The notes under the pieces: model-generated | Told to the model about the DNA's origin: nothing | Databases searched by the model: none | What the model saw: the letters and a program-made list of their open reading frames with translations, nothing else | Shown: positions 41,169 through 49,830 of the stretch, piece by piece | Layout: every line of letters begins with the position of its first letter | Numbering within the stretch: position 1 is the first letter of the stretch | From: JALYNX01 sp963749415 | Lineage (GTDB): Bacteria; Actinomycetota; Acidimicrobiia; Spongiisociales; ZC4RG35 | Length of the DNA stretch: 64,000 nucleotides | NCBI GenBank assembly: GCA_963749415.1 | Contig: CAVVMG010000001.1 | Coordinates: 2,232,001-2,296,000 of the forward strand | Direction: 5' to 3' | Program-made: the position numbers and the translations under genes

Positions 41169-42338
41169 CTACACGATATCCGCAGTCACCGGCTGCACCC
41201 AGCCTGCAGGAGCCTCCAGGCCGAGAACGGCTCGGTGGACTTCGTCGGTCAGCAAAGGCCGCGTGACCACCAGGCGATCTCCCGCCAAGTCGATGATCCC
41301 GGCCTCGATGAGCCGGGCTCCATCTGGCGAGCCGAGAAGGGCCTTCACACCCGGGCCAGTGGAGACTCCGGCGGTGCGACGCAGTCCGACGAACATGCGG
41401 TCGACCTCCGCTTCCCATCCTCGAATCGGATCGGCACCGGCGATCGGGCGCCGACCGGCCTCTATCCCCGACAGGTACGCCTCGAGCCGACGAATGTTGT
41501 GGCTGCGCTCCCCGTTCGTGAAGCGATGTGCCCCGTTGCCGTACGCCTCGTACCTGCCCTGGGCCCAAACGGTGAGGTTGTAGCGGCACTCGTGACCGGG
41601 CCTCCCCCAGTTGGAGACCTCATACCGCAGATAGCCGGCTTCCCCCAGGCGGGACTCAGCCGCCTCGTAACGATCGGCCTGGTCATCGGGATCCGGCGCC
41701 GGGGCACCTGCGAGAACTGCCCGATTGAGTGGCGTCCCTGGCTCTACGGTCAGGGCGTAACAGGAGACGTGGTCGGGGCCGGCCGCGACAGCCCGGTCCA
41801 GTGTCTCCCGCCACGATGCAGCCGTCTCCTCTGGTGTGCCGAATATGAGGTCGACAGACACACTGTGGAACAAGGCGTTCCTGGCCGCATCCACCGAGGA
41901 CTCGATGTCCTCGGGACCATGTCTACGACCCAGCGCCGAGAGAACGGACCCGTCGAAGCTCTGCGCGCCGAACGAGACCCGGTTGAACCCGAGATCGACG
42001 AGTTGCCGGGCCCGGCTGAGATCGAAGTCCTCCGGGTTGGCCTCGAGGGTCACCTCGGCGCCTTCGACCAGTGTGTGGCGCTCCACCAATGCCCCCAACA
42101 TCCGGCCGAGGACATTCGGGGGGACGTGGCTCGGCGTGCCGCCACCGAAGTACACCGAGTCGAGGGGGCCGAGCCCGGATGCCATCTCGATCTCGGCAAT
42201 GACCGCATCCGCATAGCGCTCGACCAGGTGGTCGGCGCCGGCCACGACAGCGAAGTCGCAGTAAGGGCAGACCGCGGAGCAGAAGGGGACGTGGACGTAG
42301 GCCGCGTTCACATCGCCGAAGGCGTCCACGGCGGTCAT
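41169..42338 (-). CDS. hemW: Heme chaperone HemW / radical SAM coproporphyrinogen oxidase-like
   Basis: A 389-residue radical SAM protein. The cluster motif is YVHVPFCSAVCPYCDFAVV (CxxxCxxC), then VYFGGGTPSHVPPNVLGRM, FNRVSFGAQSFDGSVLSALGRRH and SVDLIFGTPEETAASWRETLD. The C-terminal HemN domain has YEVSNWGRPGHECRYNLTVW. HemW inserts heme into target proteins; annotation as oxygen-independent coproporphyrinogen oxidase is common but the lepA-hemW-hrcA-dnaJ order marks the HemW group. ATG 42338 overlaps the lepA stop. Confidence 0.92.
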   Translation of the reverse strand: MTAVDAFGDVNAAYVHVPFCSAVCPYCDFAVVAGADHLVERYADAVIAEIEMASGLGPLDSVYFGGGTPSHVPPNVLGRMLGALVERHTLVEGAEVTLEANPEDFDLSRARQLVDLGFNRVSFGAQSFDGSVLSALGRRHGPEDIESSVDAARNALFHSVSVDLIFGTPEETAASWRETLDRAVAAGPDHVSCYALTVEPGTPLNRAVLAGAPAPDPDDQADRYEAAESRLGEAGYLRYEVSNWGRPGHECRYNLTVWAQGRYEAYGNGAHRFTNGERSHNIRRLEAYLSGIEAGRRPIAGADPIRGWEAEVDRMFVGLRRTAGVSTGPGVKALLGSPDGARLIEAGIIDLAGDRLVVTRPLLTDEVHRAVLGLEAPAGWVQPVTADIV

Positions 42339-44143
42339 TGGTCGTCGTCGACCTTGAGTGCCGCCACGAATGCCTCTTGGGGCACCTCCACGGAGCCCAC
42401 CATCTTCATTCGCTTCTTGCCCTCTTTCTGCCTCTGGAGCAGCTTCTTCTTCCGGGTCACGTCGCCGCCGTAGCACTTGGCGATGACGTCCTTTCGCTTC
42501 GCCTTGACCGTTTCCCGACTGATGATCCGCCCCCCAATGGCGGCCTGGATCGGGACATCGAACAGTTGGCGGGGAATGAGAGCTCGTAGGCGCGTCGTCA
42601 TCGTCTTTCCGTACTCCTGGGCTTTGTCCCGGTGCACGATGGCCGAAAAGGCATCTACCGGTTGCTCGTTGAGCAGGATGTCGACCTTGACCAGGGCAGC
42701 CTCCCGGTATCCGGCCGGCTCATAGTCGAGCGAGGCATACCCCTTGGAGCGCGATTTGAGCTGGTCGAAGAACCCAAAGACGATCTCGGCAAGGGGAAGA
42801 TCGCAGTCGAGCTCGACCCGCTCCGGCCCCAGGTAGTTCAGATTTCCGATTTCCCCGCGGTGGCTGGTTGCGAGCTCCATGATCGGGCCTAGGAACTCGG
42901 TGGGGGTCAGGATCATGGTGCGGACATACGGCTCGGCGAGGCCGGTGAGATTGGCCGGGTCGGGCAAGTCCTGCGGCGATTTGATCTCGCGGAGCGTGCC
43001 ATCGGGCATGGTCACCCGGTAGGCGACCGAAGGGGCCGTCGCCACCAGATCGAGGTCGTACTCACGCTCCAAGCGCTCCCGGATGATCTCCATGTGGAGC
43101 AGCCCGAGGAACCCGCAGCGGAATCCAAAGCCGAGGGCCCTGCTGCTCTCGGGCTCGAACACCAAGGAGGCATCATTGAGCCGCAGCTTCTCCAAGGCCT
43201 CGCGGAGACGCTCGAAGTCGTCCCCGTCGGTAGGAAACACCCCCGAGAACACCATCGGTTTCGGCTCCGCGTATCCGGGGAGGGGTTCGATCGCGGGCCG
43301 GGCCGTCTCGGTGACGGTGTCTCCGACCTTGATCCGGTCGATCTCCTTGACCCCGGTGATCAGGTAGCCAACCTCACCGACGGAAAGAGACTTGACCGGC
43401 TTTGCACCGGGTGTGAGAACTCCGATCTCGCTGGCGTCATGACTCTCCCTTGTCGCCATGAAGCGAATGCGCTGCCCCGAGCTGAGTCGGCCGTCAACGA
43501 TCCGGACATAGCAAACCACCCCTCGATAGGCGTCGTAGTAGGAGTCGAAAACCAGGGCACGCAAGGGCGCGTCGGGATCCCCCTCGGGAGCGGGAACCTG
43601 TTCGATCAGGTGCTGAAGCAGCTCGCCGACTCCGGCCCCCGTCTTCGCCGAAATCCTGAGCACCTCGTCGGGATCCCCACCGAGGATGTTGACGATCTCA
43701 CCGGCCACCCGATCCGGGTCAGCTGCCACCAGGTCGATCTTGTTGATCGCTGGGATGATCTCCAGACCAGCATCGACCGCCAGGTAGGCGTTGGCCAGCG
43801 TCTGCGCCTGGACGCCCTGGGCGGCGTCAGTGAGCAAGAGGGCTCCTTCGCATGCGGCGAGAGACCGCGACACCTCGTAGGAGAAGTCGACGTGGCCGGG
43901 GGTGTCGATGAGGTTGAGGACGTATTCCTCCCCATCGGCTGCCACATGGCGGAGGCGGACGGTCTGCGCCTTGATCGTGATCCCACGTTCCCGTTCCAGG
44001 TCCATGGTGTCCAGGACCTGTTCCCGCATGTCCCTTTCGCTCACCGCTCCAGTGCGCTCGAGGAGACGATCGGCAAGGGTCGACTTCCCGTGGTCGATGT
44101 GGGCGATGATCGAGAAGTTGCGGATGCGCGTAGGAGTGGTCAC
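42335..44143 (-). CDS. lepA: Elongation factor 4 (LepA), ribosomal GTPase
   Basis: A 602-residue LepA. It has P-loop IIAHIDHGKSTLADRLLERTG, switch II DTPGHVDFSYEVSRSLAACEGALLLTDAAQGVQAQT, NKIDLVAADP and the C-terminal unique domain ending QKEGKKRMKMVGSVEVPQEAFVAAL. It affects ribosome back-translocation or assembly. The GTG start at 44143 begins the long leftward run. A TACAAT -10 (44162-44167, minus strand) lies 18 nt upstream, overlapping the rpsT -35 of the divergent gene. Confidence 0.96.
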   Translation of the reverse strand: MTTPTRIRNFSIIAHIDHGKSTLADRLLERTGAVSERDMREQVLDTMDLERERGITIKAQTVRLRHVAADGEEYVLNLIDTPGHVDFSYEVSRSLAACEGALLLTDAAQGVQAQTLANAYLAVDAGLEIIPAINKIDLVAADPDRVAGEIVNILGGDPDEVLRISAKTGAGVGELLQHLIEQVPAPEGDPDAPLRALVFDSYYDAYRGVVCYVRIVDGRLSSGQRIRFMATRESHDASEIGVLTPGAKPVKSLSVGEVGYLITGVKEIDRIKVGDTVTETARPAIEPLPGYAEPKPMVFSGVFPTDGDDFERLREALEKLRLNDASLVFEPESSRALGFGFRCGFLGLLHMEIIRERLEREYDLDLVATAPSVAYRVTMPDGTLREIKSPQDLPDPANLTGLAEPYVRTMILTPTEFLGPIMELATSHRGEIGNLNYLGPERVELDCDLPLAEIVFGFFDQLKSRSKGYASLDYEPAGYREAALVKVDILLNEQPVDAFSAIVHRDKAQEYGKTMTTRLRALIPRQLFDVPIQAAIGGRIISRETVKAKRKDVIAKCYGGDVTRKKKLLQRQKEGKKRMKMVGSVEVPQEAFVAALKVDDDQ

Positions 44144-44162
44144 GAGAGTGGGAGGGCGGGCA

Positions 44163-44192
44163 TTGTAACTTCGATCGGGCCACTGCTACCCT
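44163..44192 (+). promoter_or_regulatory. Likely rpsT promoter
   Basis: TTGTAA (44163-44168) and TACCCT (44187-44192) are separated by 18 bp, a reasonable actinobacterial -35/-10 pair with a 63-nt leader before rpsT. The -35 overlaps the divergent lepA -10 TACAAT, so the two genes share a compact regulatory region. Confidence 0.5.
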
Positions 44193-44255
44193 TCGCCACC
44201 CGTCGCTACCAGCCGCGGAGCGACCCTCCTCCAGGAACGAAACCCGAGCTTTCAC

Positions 44256-44513
44256 ATGGCCAACATCAAGTCCCAGATCAAGAGGAACCGCCAGAACGAG
44301 GCCAGACGGCTGCGCAACAAGTCGGTGAGCAGCGACCTGAAGACAGGTGTCAAGAAGGTTGAAACAGCCGCTGCGGCAGGAGAGCCGACCGAGGAGCTCT
44401 ACCGCTCGGCGCAGAAGAAGATCGACACCGCGGTCTCCAAGGGCACGATGCACAAGAAAACTGCAGCCCGCAAGAAGTCGAGGCTGGCAAAGAAGGTTTC
44501 AGCCGGCGGCTAA
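44256..44513 (+). CDS. rpsT: 30S ribosomal protein S20
   Basis: An 85-residue basic protein that binds the 5' domain of 16S rRNA. It reads MANIKSQIKRNRQNEARRLRNKSVSSDLKTGVKKVETAA and ends THKK-like MHKKTAARKKSRLAKKVSA, the standard S20 pattern. It is divergent from lepA and convergent with holA, the usual neighbourhood (holA and lepA flank rpsT in many genomes). A strong double hairpin follows the stop. Confidence 0.97.
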   Translation: MANIKSQIKRNRQNEARRLRNKSVSSDLKTGVKKVETAAAAGEPTEELYRSAQKKIDTAVSKGTMHKKTAARKKSRLAKKVSAGG

Positions 44514-44523
44514 CCCCCCTCCT

Positions 44524-44567
44524 CGCCCGACCTTCGGTCGGGCGGTCCCCCCGCTCCGCAGGGGGAC
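44524..44567. terminator. Tandem hairpins between rpsT and holA
   Basis: Two adjacent perfect stems. CGCCCGACC/GGTCGGGCG (44524-44544) has 9 bp with loop TTC. GTCCCCC/GGGGGAC (44545-44567) has 7 bp with a 9-nt loop. They lie between the convergent rpsT and holA genes and probably terminate from both sides, although neither has a long T-run. Confidence 0.7.
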
Positions 44568-44579
44568 AACACCGCCGAT

Positions 44580-45563
44580 CTAGCCGTACCACCGACAGAG
44601 CGCCACGGTGAGTCGCTCCAGGGTTACCCGGTGCACCTCCTCCGGCTGTGACTTGATCACCCGGTCGGCACGGACCAGCGCCTCCTGCGCCTTGCGCAGC
44701 GAAGACTCACGGACCTTCCCCCGCTGGGACCAGGCACGGGAGGCTCCCCGGTCGGAGGCGCCGGCGCCGGTCCAATCACGGAATGTCTGCTCGTTGGGGG
44801 CGGCGGATGCCAGCGACCTTCGCTTCAAATCGGACTCGACCGCCGCCAGATAGACGAGCGGGTGCCCATGCACCAGGAAGTCCGACAGGCGCCGCAGCGC
44901 GGTGCCCACGTCCCCCTTGGAGATGGCGTCGGTGATGTGAAACGTTGGCTCCTCGGGCCGGTTCTTGAATCGGTCGAGGATCATTTGCTTGGTCAGCTTG
45001 CCCGACATCCCCTCCAGCTGGTCGAGGGCCTGATCCATTGCCGCGGTATCGGTGCCGAACCTCTGGAGCATGGCCTCCTGGGCGCCCCGGTCCGCCTCCA
45101 ACCCTTTCGCCTTGAGCGCTGCCTCCAACCACTGTGTGGCCTGCCGCTCCCACATCTTGGAGACCGAGATCGACTTTCCCTTCTCCTTCACAACGGCGGC
45201 GATTGGCCTCGGAGTGGCGCCGGTGACCAGCAACACGACCTCGATCGCGGAGAAATCGGCGCTCCCTACAAGCCCGGCCAGCATTTCTGCCTCGGCAACC
45301 TGGAGGTTCTGGGCATCGACCACCTGCAGGCCTTGCCGTGCCCCGAACAGGGAACCGGATTGCAGAAACGGGATCACCGGCTCCAATTCGGTGCGGAGCG
45401 TCCCATCCCCTTCTTCCCCAGCTCCCCGCCCGGGGACATCCACACGAACCAGGTCAGATCGCTCGACGCCCTCGACCGCGAAGTGCTCCGCGGCCGAGCT
45501 CAACATCTGCTGGCGCTCTCCGGGGCCGGAATTGGAGGGGCCGGTGATCAGGAGCAGTCCCAT
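44580..45563 (-). CDS. holA: DNA polymerase III subunit delta
   Basis: A 327-residue clamp-loader delta subunit. It starts GLLLITGPSNSGPGERQQML with an AAA+-like but degenerate nucleotide region. The middle has EPVIPFLQSGSLFGARQGLQVVDAQNL, then KLTKQMILDRFKNRPEEPTFHITDAISKGDVGTALRRLSDFLVHGHPLVYLAAVESDLKRR, the characteristic HolA helix pair. It opens the sliding clamp for polymerase III. ATG 45563 is preferred over the TTG one codon earlier. It sits between rpsT and the DHPS-like gene; comEC and comEA lie just beyond, the frequent comEA-comEC-holA order. Confidence 0.9.
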   Translation of the reverse strand: MGLLLITGPSNSGPGERQQMLSSAAEHFAVEGVERSDLVRVDVPGRGAGEEGDGTLRTELEPVIPFLQSGSLFGARQGLQVVDAQNLQVAEAEMLAGLVGSADFSAIEVVLLVTGATPRPIAAVVKEKGKSISVSKMWERQATQWLEAALKAKGLEADRGAQEAMLQRFGTDTAAMDQALDQLEGMSGKLTKQMILDRFKNRPEEPTFHITDAISKGDVGTALRRLSDFLVHGHPLVYLAAVESDLKRRSLASAAPNEQTFRDWTGAGASDRGASRAWSQRGKVRESSLRKAQEALVRADRVIKSQPEEVHRVTLERLTVALCRWYG

Positions 45564-45577
45564 CAATCAGACCGTAG

Positions 45578-46405
45578 TCATTGGCGGGAATCCTCAGGAA
45601 GCCTTCCGAACAGTCGGGCCAGGTCACAGGCGGCAGCGACGTCATGGACCCGGATGATGTCGGCTTCATGCTCCAGCGCCAGCGCCATGTAGGCGATCAC
45701 CCGGTGAAAGTCGCGTTTCCTCGGTATCGGGACCAGCACAGGGCGGCCCAGCTCCCGAAGGGCCGAAGTGCCCGCAATCACCTCCAATTGCATCCGGGTG
45801 TATGCCTCATAGTCTCCGCGGTAATTGAGGGCGATCCCCGGGTCGATGATCACGTTCTCGATGCCCTCGGCCGCCAGGTCGGATATGAGCTCGGCGAATT
45901 CGGCGGCGGTGTGACCAGCCTTGTCGGCGAGGATCTCGACCTCCCCGACCTGGTGTGGGTTGGCAGCCTCGACGTAGACGGCGACTGCCGCCAGGTCGTT
46001 GGCGGCGACGACCGTTCTCATCTCAGGGTCGGCCAGACCTCCCGTGTCGTTGATGATCACGGCGCCGGCATCAGCCGCGGCCTGGGCCACATCCGGCTTC
46101 CAGGTGTCGATCGCGACGAGATGACCCTCGGCAGCCAGCGCCTCGATTGTGGGCACCACTCTCGAGATCTCATCCACGGCTTCGATGGTGAGATTGTCGA
46201 AATGCGAGGACTGCCCGCCTACGTCGATGAGGGTCGCTCCCCATCCCCGGTACCGATCGGCCATCAGTAAGGCCTCGTCGACCGAGCGGGCGATGGTGTG
46301 AGTGTTCTTCGAATCGGGGGAGAGATTGATGACACCCATCACATGGGTGACGCCACCGAGCGGAAGGCTGGCGGCACCAAGCTCCAGGACCTGACCGTCG
46401 ATCAT
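45578..46405 (-). CDS. Dihydropteroate synthase-like TIM-barrel protein
   Basis: A 275-residue pterin-binding-fold protein. It keeps recognisable pieces of DHPS: THVMGVINLSPDSKN (usual GILNVTPDSFSD), GATLIDVGGQSSHF (usual GADIIDVGGESTRP), NDTGGL (usual NDVSG), VIIDPGIALNYRGDYEAYTRM (usual DPGIGFGKT) and IIRVHDVAAACDLARL. The pABA/pterin loops differ strongly: SFSDGG is replaced by SKNTHTIA and GFGKT by ALNYRGD. It may be a divergent FolP, a FolP2-type paralogue without synthase activity, or a methyltetrahydrofolate-binding protein. No other folate gene is nearby. It is coupled to comEC by ATGA. Confidence 0.75.
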   Translation of the reverse strand: MIDGQVLELGAASLPLGGVTHVMGVINLSPDSKNTHTIARSVDEALLMADRYRGWGATLIDVGGQSSHFDNLTIEAVDEISRVVPTIEALAAEGHLVAIDTWKPDVAQAAADAGAVIINDTGGLADPEMRTVVAANDLAAVAVYVEAANPHQVGEVEILADKAGHTAAEFAELISDLAAEGIENVIIDPGIALNYRGDYEAYTRMQLEVIAGTSALRELGRPVLVPIPRKRDFHRVIAYMALALEHEADIIRVHDVAAACDLARLFGRLPEDSRQ

Positions 46406-48396
46406 CGTCTACAAGTCTCGCATCGTCCGAGATCGACCACGATGTCGCCATCCCGATCGGTCCGCTCGACGTCCGCGCCCGACTCTTGGAGTGCATGGAT
46501 GACCCAATCCGCCGGATGGCCGAAGTCGTTGGGCCCGACCGAGATGATCGCCTGGTCTGCGCCAATCGATTGCAGCCATTCTCGATCCGACGTTGCCGCG
46601 CCATGATGCGGGACCTTGAGGACGTCGGCGCGGAAACCTACGAGGTCATCCTGGGCTGCCGTCTCCACATCCCCCGTGAGCAGCATGGTTCGCGCTGGTC
46701 CTTCGACCATCAGCACGATCGATTCGTCGTTGGGTGAGGCGTATCGGCGCAGCGGCCCGAGCACGACGAGATCGAGGTCACCGAGGTCGTACCGGTCGCC
46801 CGGCGACGGGGCGTCGACCGGGACACCGACAGCGGCCAGTTGTGCGAGGAGCTGGGTAGACGCGGGAGTTTCATGGTGGTCCGTCACTTCCCAGAGCCGA
46901 TCGATCGGGATTCGCCCGATCAGCCCGGAGAGGCCGGCCGCATGGTCGGCGTGGACATGGGTCAAGACGACCAGTTCCAGCCCTCGCACTCGATAGGCGC
47001 CCAGTCGCTCGATGAGTCGGACCGGGTCAGGACCGCCATCGACCAAGGCGTAGCGCCCATCCCCTCCCGAGAGCAGCAAGGAGTCTCCCTGCCCGACATC
47101 GAATGCGACTACACCGGCATCTGGGGGGCGCGCCCCACCACCGACCATCACCGCGACCACCGCGATGGCGATACCGAGGGCCAGAGGCCCGCGAATTCGT
47201 CGAACCAGGGCGTAGAGCAAGGCCAGGCCCGTGACGATCGTCATCCCCTGCCAGCCCACCTGAGGCCATGAGGACACGCCACGCGCCAGGCCGAGGACCA
47301 ACCCGGCCAGCCACACCCCGGCCTCGAGAAGAGGGTCGATCCCCATCGCTCCGATGGCCCCGAGCACCGTGGCCGATGCCACCAATGGTGCCGCGATCAA
47401 GTTGACCGGAGGCGATAGGAGAGGCACTCCGCCGAAGGATGCGACTAGCAGCGGGGCAACGGCTGCCTGGGCCCCGAGGGCAACTGCGAGGGCTCGTCGC
47501 ACTCTTCCCGGCTGGACTGGCCACCGTGACCCGATGAGGACCCCCGCGGTCGCTGCCACCGACAGCTGGAACCCGACAGAAGCGGCCAGCGCGGGGTCGA
47601 ACGCAAGAAGGGCGATCACTGCCAAAGCCAGGAGTTGCCATGCTTCCAGCACCACGTCGAACAGCCGCCCGGCGAGCACCACTCCGGCCATGACGCTGGC
47701 GCGCATCACCGAGGGCTCGAAACCGGTCGCCGCTGCGTAAATGGGAAGTCCGACCAGCCCCACAACTGCTCTGCGCTTCGGCCCGAAGCTCAACGGACCG
47801 GACGCCAGGAAGAGGAGCCCGAGGAAGAGAGCGACGTTCGAACCGCTCACCGCGGTGAAGTGCGAAAGCCCGGCGCGGCGCATCGCCTCGATATCCAGCT
47901 CGTCGAGCCCACCGGTGTCCCCGACCAGGAAGCCTGCGAGCAATGCGCGCGCCGGCTCGTCGGGTTGGATGGCGTCGATCACCCGGGCCCGGAGGGCATT
48001 GCCTGCTTGGAGCAAAGGCGACCCGGGCCCGGCAACGACTTCGAACTCGGTGGCTCGCACCGTGCCCCGGTAGGGCTCCCGCCTGGCCACTCCCGGGCTC
48101 CCTCCGGCGGTGCCTGCGATGGCAACATGATCTCCCCTATTGGCGACGGCGCCTTCGGGCAGATCGGCCAGGATGTGGCTGGAGCCAGTTTCAATGAGGG
48201 CCCAGGGGCCAAACCGGCCAGGCAGGACATCGGTTGCCATGACCCCGTGGGCTCGGAACGGCCCTGGGGAAAGGGGCTCGAGTGAAGGCTCCGCTCCCAA
48301 GGTCGTGATCACTGCGATCCCCGCCCACCACAGGACGGCAGCCACCACCCAGGGGCGTGAGGCCCGGGGAGGGAACGCCGGGTGGTCCACGGTCAT
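46402..48396 (-). CDS. comEC: DNA uptake channel ComEC/Rec2
   Basis: A 664-residue polytopic protein. It begins MTVDHPAFPPRASRPWVVAAVLW. The N-terminal region has the first spans and an OB-like outer domain. The competence core reads ALLAGFLVGDTGGLDELDIEAMRRAGLSHFTAVSGSNVALFLGLLF with many spans. The C-terminal metallo-beta-lactamase domain has VVAFDVGQGDSLLLSGGDGRYALVDGGPD and LVVLTHVHADHAAGL, with LKVPHHGAATS. It carries single-stranded DNA across the membrane in transformation. The ATG overlaps the comEA stop; its own stop overlaps the DHPS-like gene. No frame breaks are seen. Confidence 0.92.
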   Translation of the reverse strand: MTVDHPAFPPRASRPWVVAAVLWWAGIAVITTLGAEPSLEPLSPGPFRAHGVMATDVLPGRFGPWALIETGSSHILADLPEGAVANRGDHVAIAGTAGGSPGVARREPYRGTVRATEFEVVAGPGSPLLQAGNALRARVIDAIQPDEPARALLAGFLVGDTGGLDELDIEAMRRAGLSHFTAVSGSNVALFLGLLFLASGPLSFGPKRRAVVGLVGLPIYAAATGFEPSVMRASVMAGVVLAGRLFDVVLEAWQLLALAVIALLAFDPALAASVGFQLSVAATAGVLIGSRWPVQPGRVRRALAVALGAQAAVAPLLVASFGGVPLLSPPVNLIAAPLVASATVLGAIGAMGIDPLLEAGVWLAGLVLGLARGVSSWPQVGWQGMTIVTGLALLYALVRRIRGPLALGIAIAVVAVMVGGGARPPDAGVVAFDVGQGDSLLLSGGDGRYALVDGGPDPVRLIERLGAYRVRGLELVVLTHVHADHAAGLSGLIGRIPIDRLWEVTDHHETPASTQLLAQLAAVGVPVDAPSPGDRYDLGDLDLVVLGPLRRYASPNDESIVLMVEGPARTMLLTGDVETAAQDDLVGFRADVLKVPHHGAATSDREWLQSIGADQAIISVGPNDFGHPADWVIHALQESGADVERTDRDGDIVVDLGRCETCRR

Positions 48397-48956
48397 GGGA
48401 CAGAGACCAGGTCCCGGATCGCGGCCAACTTCGTCTCCCCGATCCCCGGGACATCGAGCAGGTCTTCGACCGCCTCGAACGGCCCGTTCGCGTCCCGGTG
48501 GGCGACGATTCGCTCTGCGAGCACCGGGCCTACGCCAGGGAGGTCCTGCAGTGCGGTGGCATCCGCGCGGTTCAGGGAAATCAGGTCCGAGGATCCCGCT
48601 ACCCCGCTGCCGGAGGGCGGCGCCGCGGTCCCCGGACCAGGAACCTGTACCTGGTCCCCACCTGCCACCGGTCCCGCCAGATTGATCGCGTCGAGTGCGG
48701 CTCCGGGCCGGGCACCGCCCGCGGCAGCGATGGCGTCGGCGACGATTGCACCCTCCGCCACGACCACGACACCGGGACTGACCACCCATCCCGAGACGTG
48801 AACCGAGATCTCAACCTCGCTGGTAGAGGCCACGGTCACCGTTGGTGCACTCGCTCCCTCACTGACGGCCGGCTGAGAGCGCCTCGAACCGAGCCCTGCC
48901 CCGATCAGCAGCGCCGCCAGGCAGAGCCCGATCCCCCATCCTCTGTGCCCACCCAC
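48393..48956 (-). CDS. comEA: Competence DNA receptor ComEA
   Basis: A 187-residue exported protein. One N-terminal span (about 7-24) is followed by an SLBB domain (EVEISVHVSGWVVSPGVVVVAEGAIVADAIAAAGGA) and a C-terminal helix-hairpin-helix pair (ISLNRADATALQDLPGVGPVLAERIVAHRDANGPF, EDLLDVPGIGETKLAAIRDLV). It binds incoming double-stranded DNA and hands it to ComEC. The GTG start at 48956 lacks a clear ribosome site. The stop overlaps comEC (ATGA), so both are made together. Pilus genes are not in the window. Confidence 0.92.
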   Translation of the reverse strand: MGGHRGWGIGLCLAALLIGAGLGSRRSQPAVSEGASAPTVTVASTSEVEISVHVSGWVVSPGVVVVAEGAIVADAIAAAGGARPGAALDAINLAGPVAGGDQVQVPGPGTAAPPSGSGVAGSSDLISLNRADATALQDLPGVGPVLAERIVAHRDANGPFEAVEDLLDVPGIGETKLAAIRDLVSVP

Positions 48957-48983
48957 CCTCCGACTGAATACCAGCGCCCGGTT

Positions 48984-48999
48984 GGGGGCGGAAGCCCCC
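48984..48999. other. Hairpin in the comEA/ppk2 intergenic region
   Basis: GGGGGC and GCCCCC form a perfect 6-bp stem around GGAA in the 61-bp gap between divergent comEA and ppk2. A TAAGGT box (49003-49008) lies 9 nt before the ppk2 ATG and could be its -10. Whether the hairpin is an operator or chance in high-GC DNA cannot be told. Confidence 0.35.
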
Positions 49000-49017
49000 C
49001 ATTAAGGTCCCGCCTCC

Positions 49018-49830
49018 ATGCTCGACGTGTCCCGATATCGGGTGCCTCCGGGTGCCGACGTCGACCTCTCCGCCCACGATCCCGATTCCAAAGAGGGATT
49101 TCAAGGAGGCAAGGTCGAGGCGAAGGAGACTCTGCGCGAACTCAACACGAGGCTCGCCGGCCTCCAGGCGCGGCTATGGGCCGAGTCCCGACAACGACTG
49201 CTCGTGGTGCTCCAGGCGATGGACACCGGAGGCAAGGACGGGACAATCCGCAATGTGTTCAAGGGTGTGAACCCACAAGGGGTGTCGGTCCGAGGATTCG
49301 GCCGGCCCACCGAAGCCGAACAAGCCCACGACTACTTATGGCGGATCCATCCCCATGTCCCCGGAAACGGGGAGATAGCCATCTTCAACCGCTCGCACTA
49401 CGAGGACGTGTTGGTGGTCAGGGTGCGCTCGCTGGTGCCTGAAGAGCAATGGCGGCGTCGCTACCAGCACATCAATGACTTCGAGCGGATGCTCGGCGAC
49501 GAGGGGACGAAGATCGTCAAGCTCTTCCTGCACATCTCCCAGGATGAGCAACGCGCCCGTCTCCAAGCCCGACTCGATGAGCCGGAGAAGCGATGGAAGT
49601 TCAACAAGGAAGACCTCGACGACCGGGCGCTGTGGAATCGGTTTCAGGAGGCCTACGCCGAGGCATTGGCAGAGACCTCGACCGAAAACGCCCCCTGGTT
49701 CGTGGTGCCAGCGAATCGCAAGTGGTATCGCAACCTCGTGGCTTCCAACATCCTCATCCAAACCCTGGAGAAGATGGATCCCCGTTTCCCCGATCCGGAT
49801 CCCGACCTGGAAGGCCTTGTCGTCAGCTGA
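49018..49830 (+). CDS. Polyphosphate kinase 2 family protein
   Basis: A 270-residue PPK2 protein. Walker A is VVLQAMDTGGKDGTIRNVFKGVNPQGVSV, then HDYLWRIHPHVPGNGEIAIFNRSHYEDVLVVRV (lid and Asp/Arg residues), FLHISQDEQRARLQAR and a terminal DDRALWNRFQEAYAEAL and WFVVPANRKWYRNLVAS. PPK2 enzymes use polyphosphate to phosphorylate NMP or NDP. The PPK2 class cannot be assigned with certainty from sequence alone; the length fits class I or III single-domain forms. ATG 49018 follows a TAAGGT box by 9 nt. The last 8 bp (TCAGCTGA) hold the stops of both this gene and the convergent one. Confidence 0.9.
   Translation: MLDVSRYRVPPGADVDLSAHDPDSKEGFQGGKVEAKETLRELNTRLAGLQARLWAESRQRLLVVLQAMDTGGKDGTIRNVFKGVNPQGVSVRGFGRPTEAEQAHDYLWRIHPHVPGNGEIAIFNRSHYEDVLVVRVRSLVPEEQWRRRYQHINDFERMLGDEGTKIVKLFLHISQDEQRARLQARLDEPEKRWKFNKEDLDDRALWNRFQEAYAEALAETSTENAPWFVVPANRKWYRNLVASNILIQTLEKMDPRFPDPDPDLEGLVVS

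Noticed and set aside
40163..41250. CIRCE operator near hrcA or dnaJ
   Set aside because: No TTAGCACTC or GAGTGCTAA arms were seen; HrcA probably acts on operons outside the window.
41167..41589. Upstream extension of hrcA
   Set aside because: Lies inside hemW in another frame and lacks any HrcA similarity; the winged-helix start MLEDRKSEIL at 41166 is standard.
48397..48789. Extended N-terminus of comEC
   Set aside because: The frame continues upstream but only as Arg/Gly-rich sequence antisense-like to comEA; ATG 48396 overlaps the comEA stop and starts a normal ComEC N-terminus.
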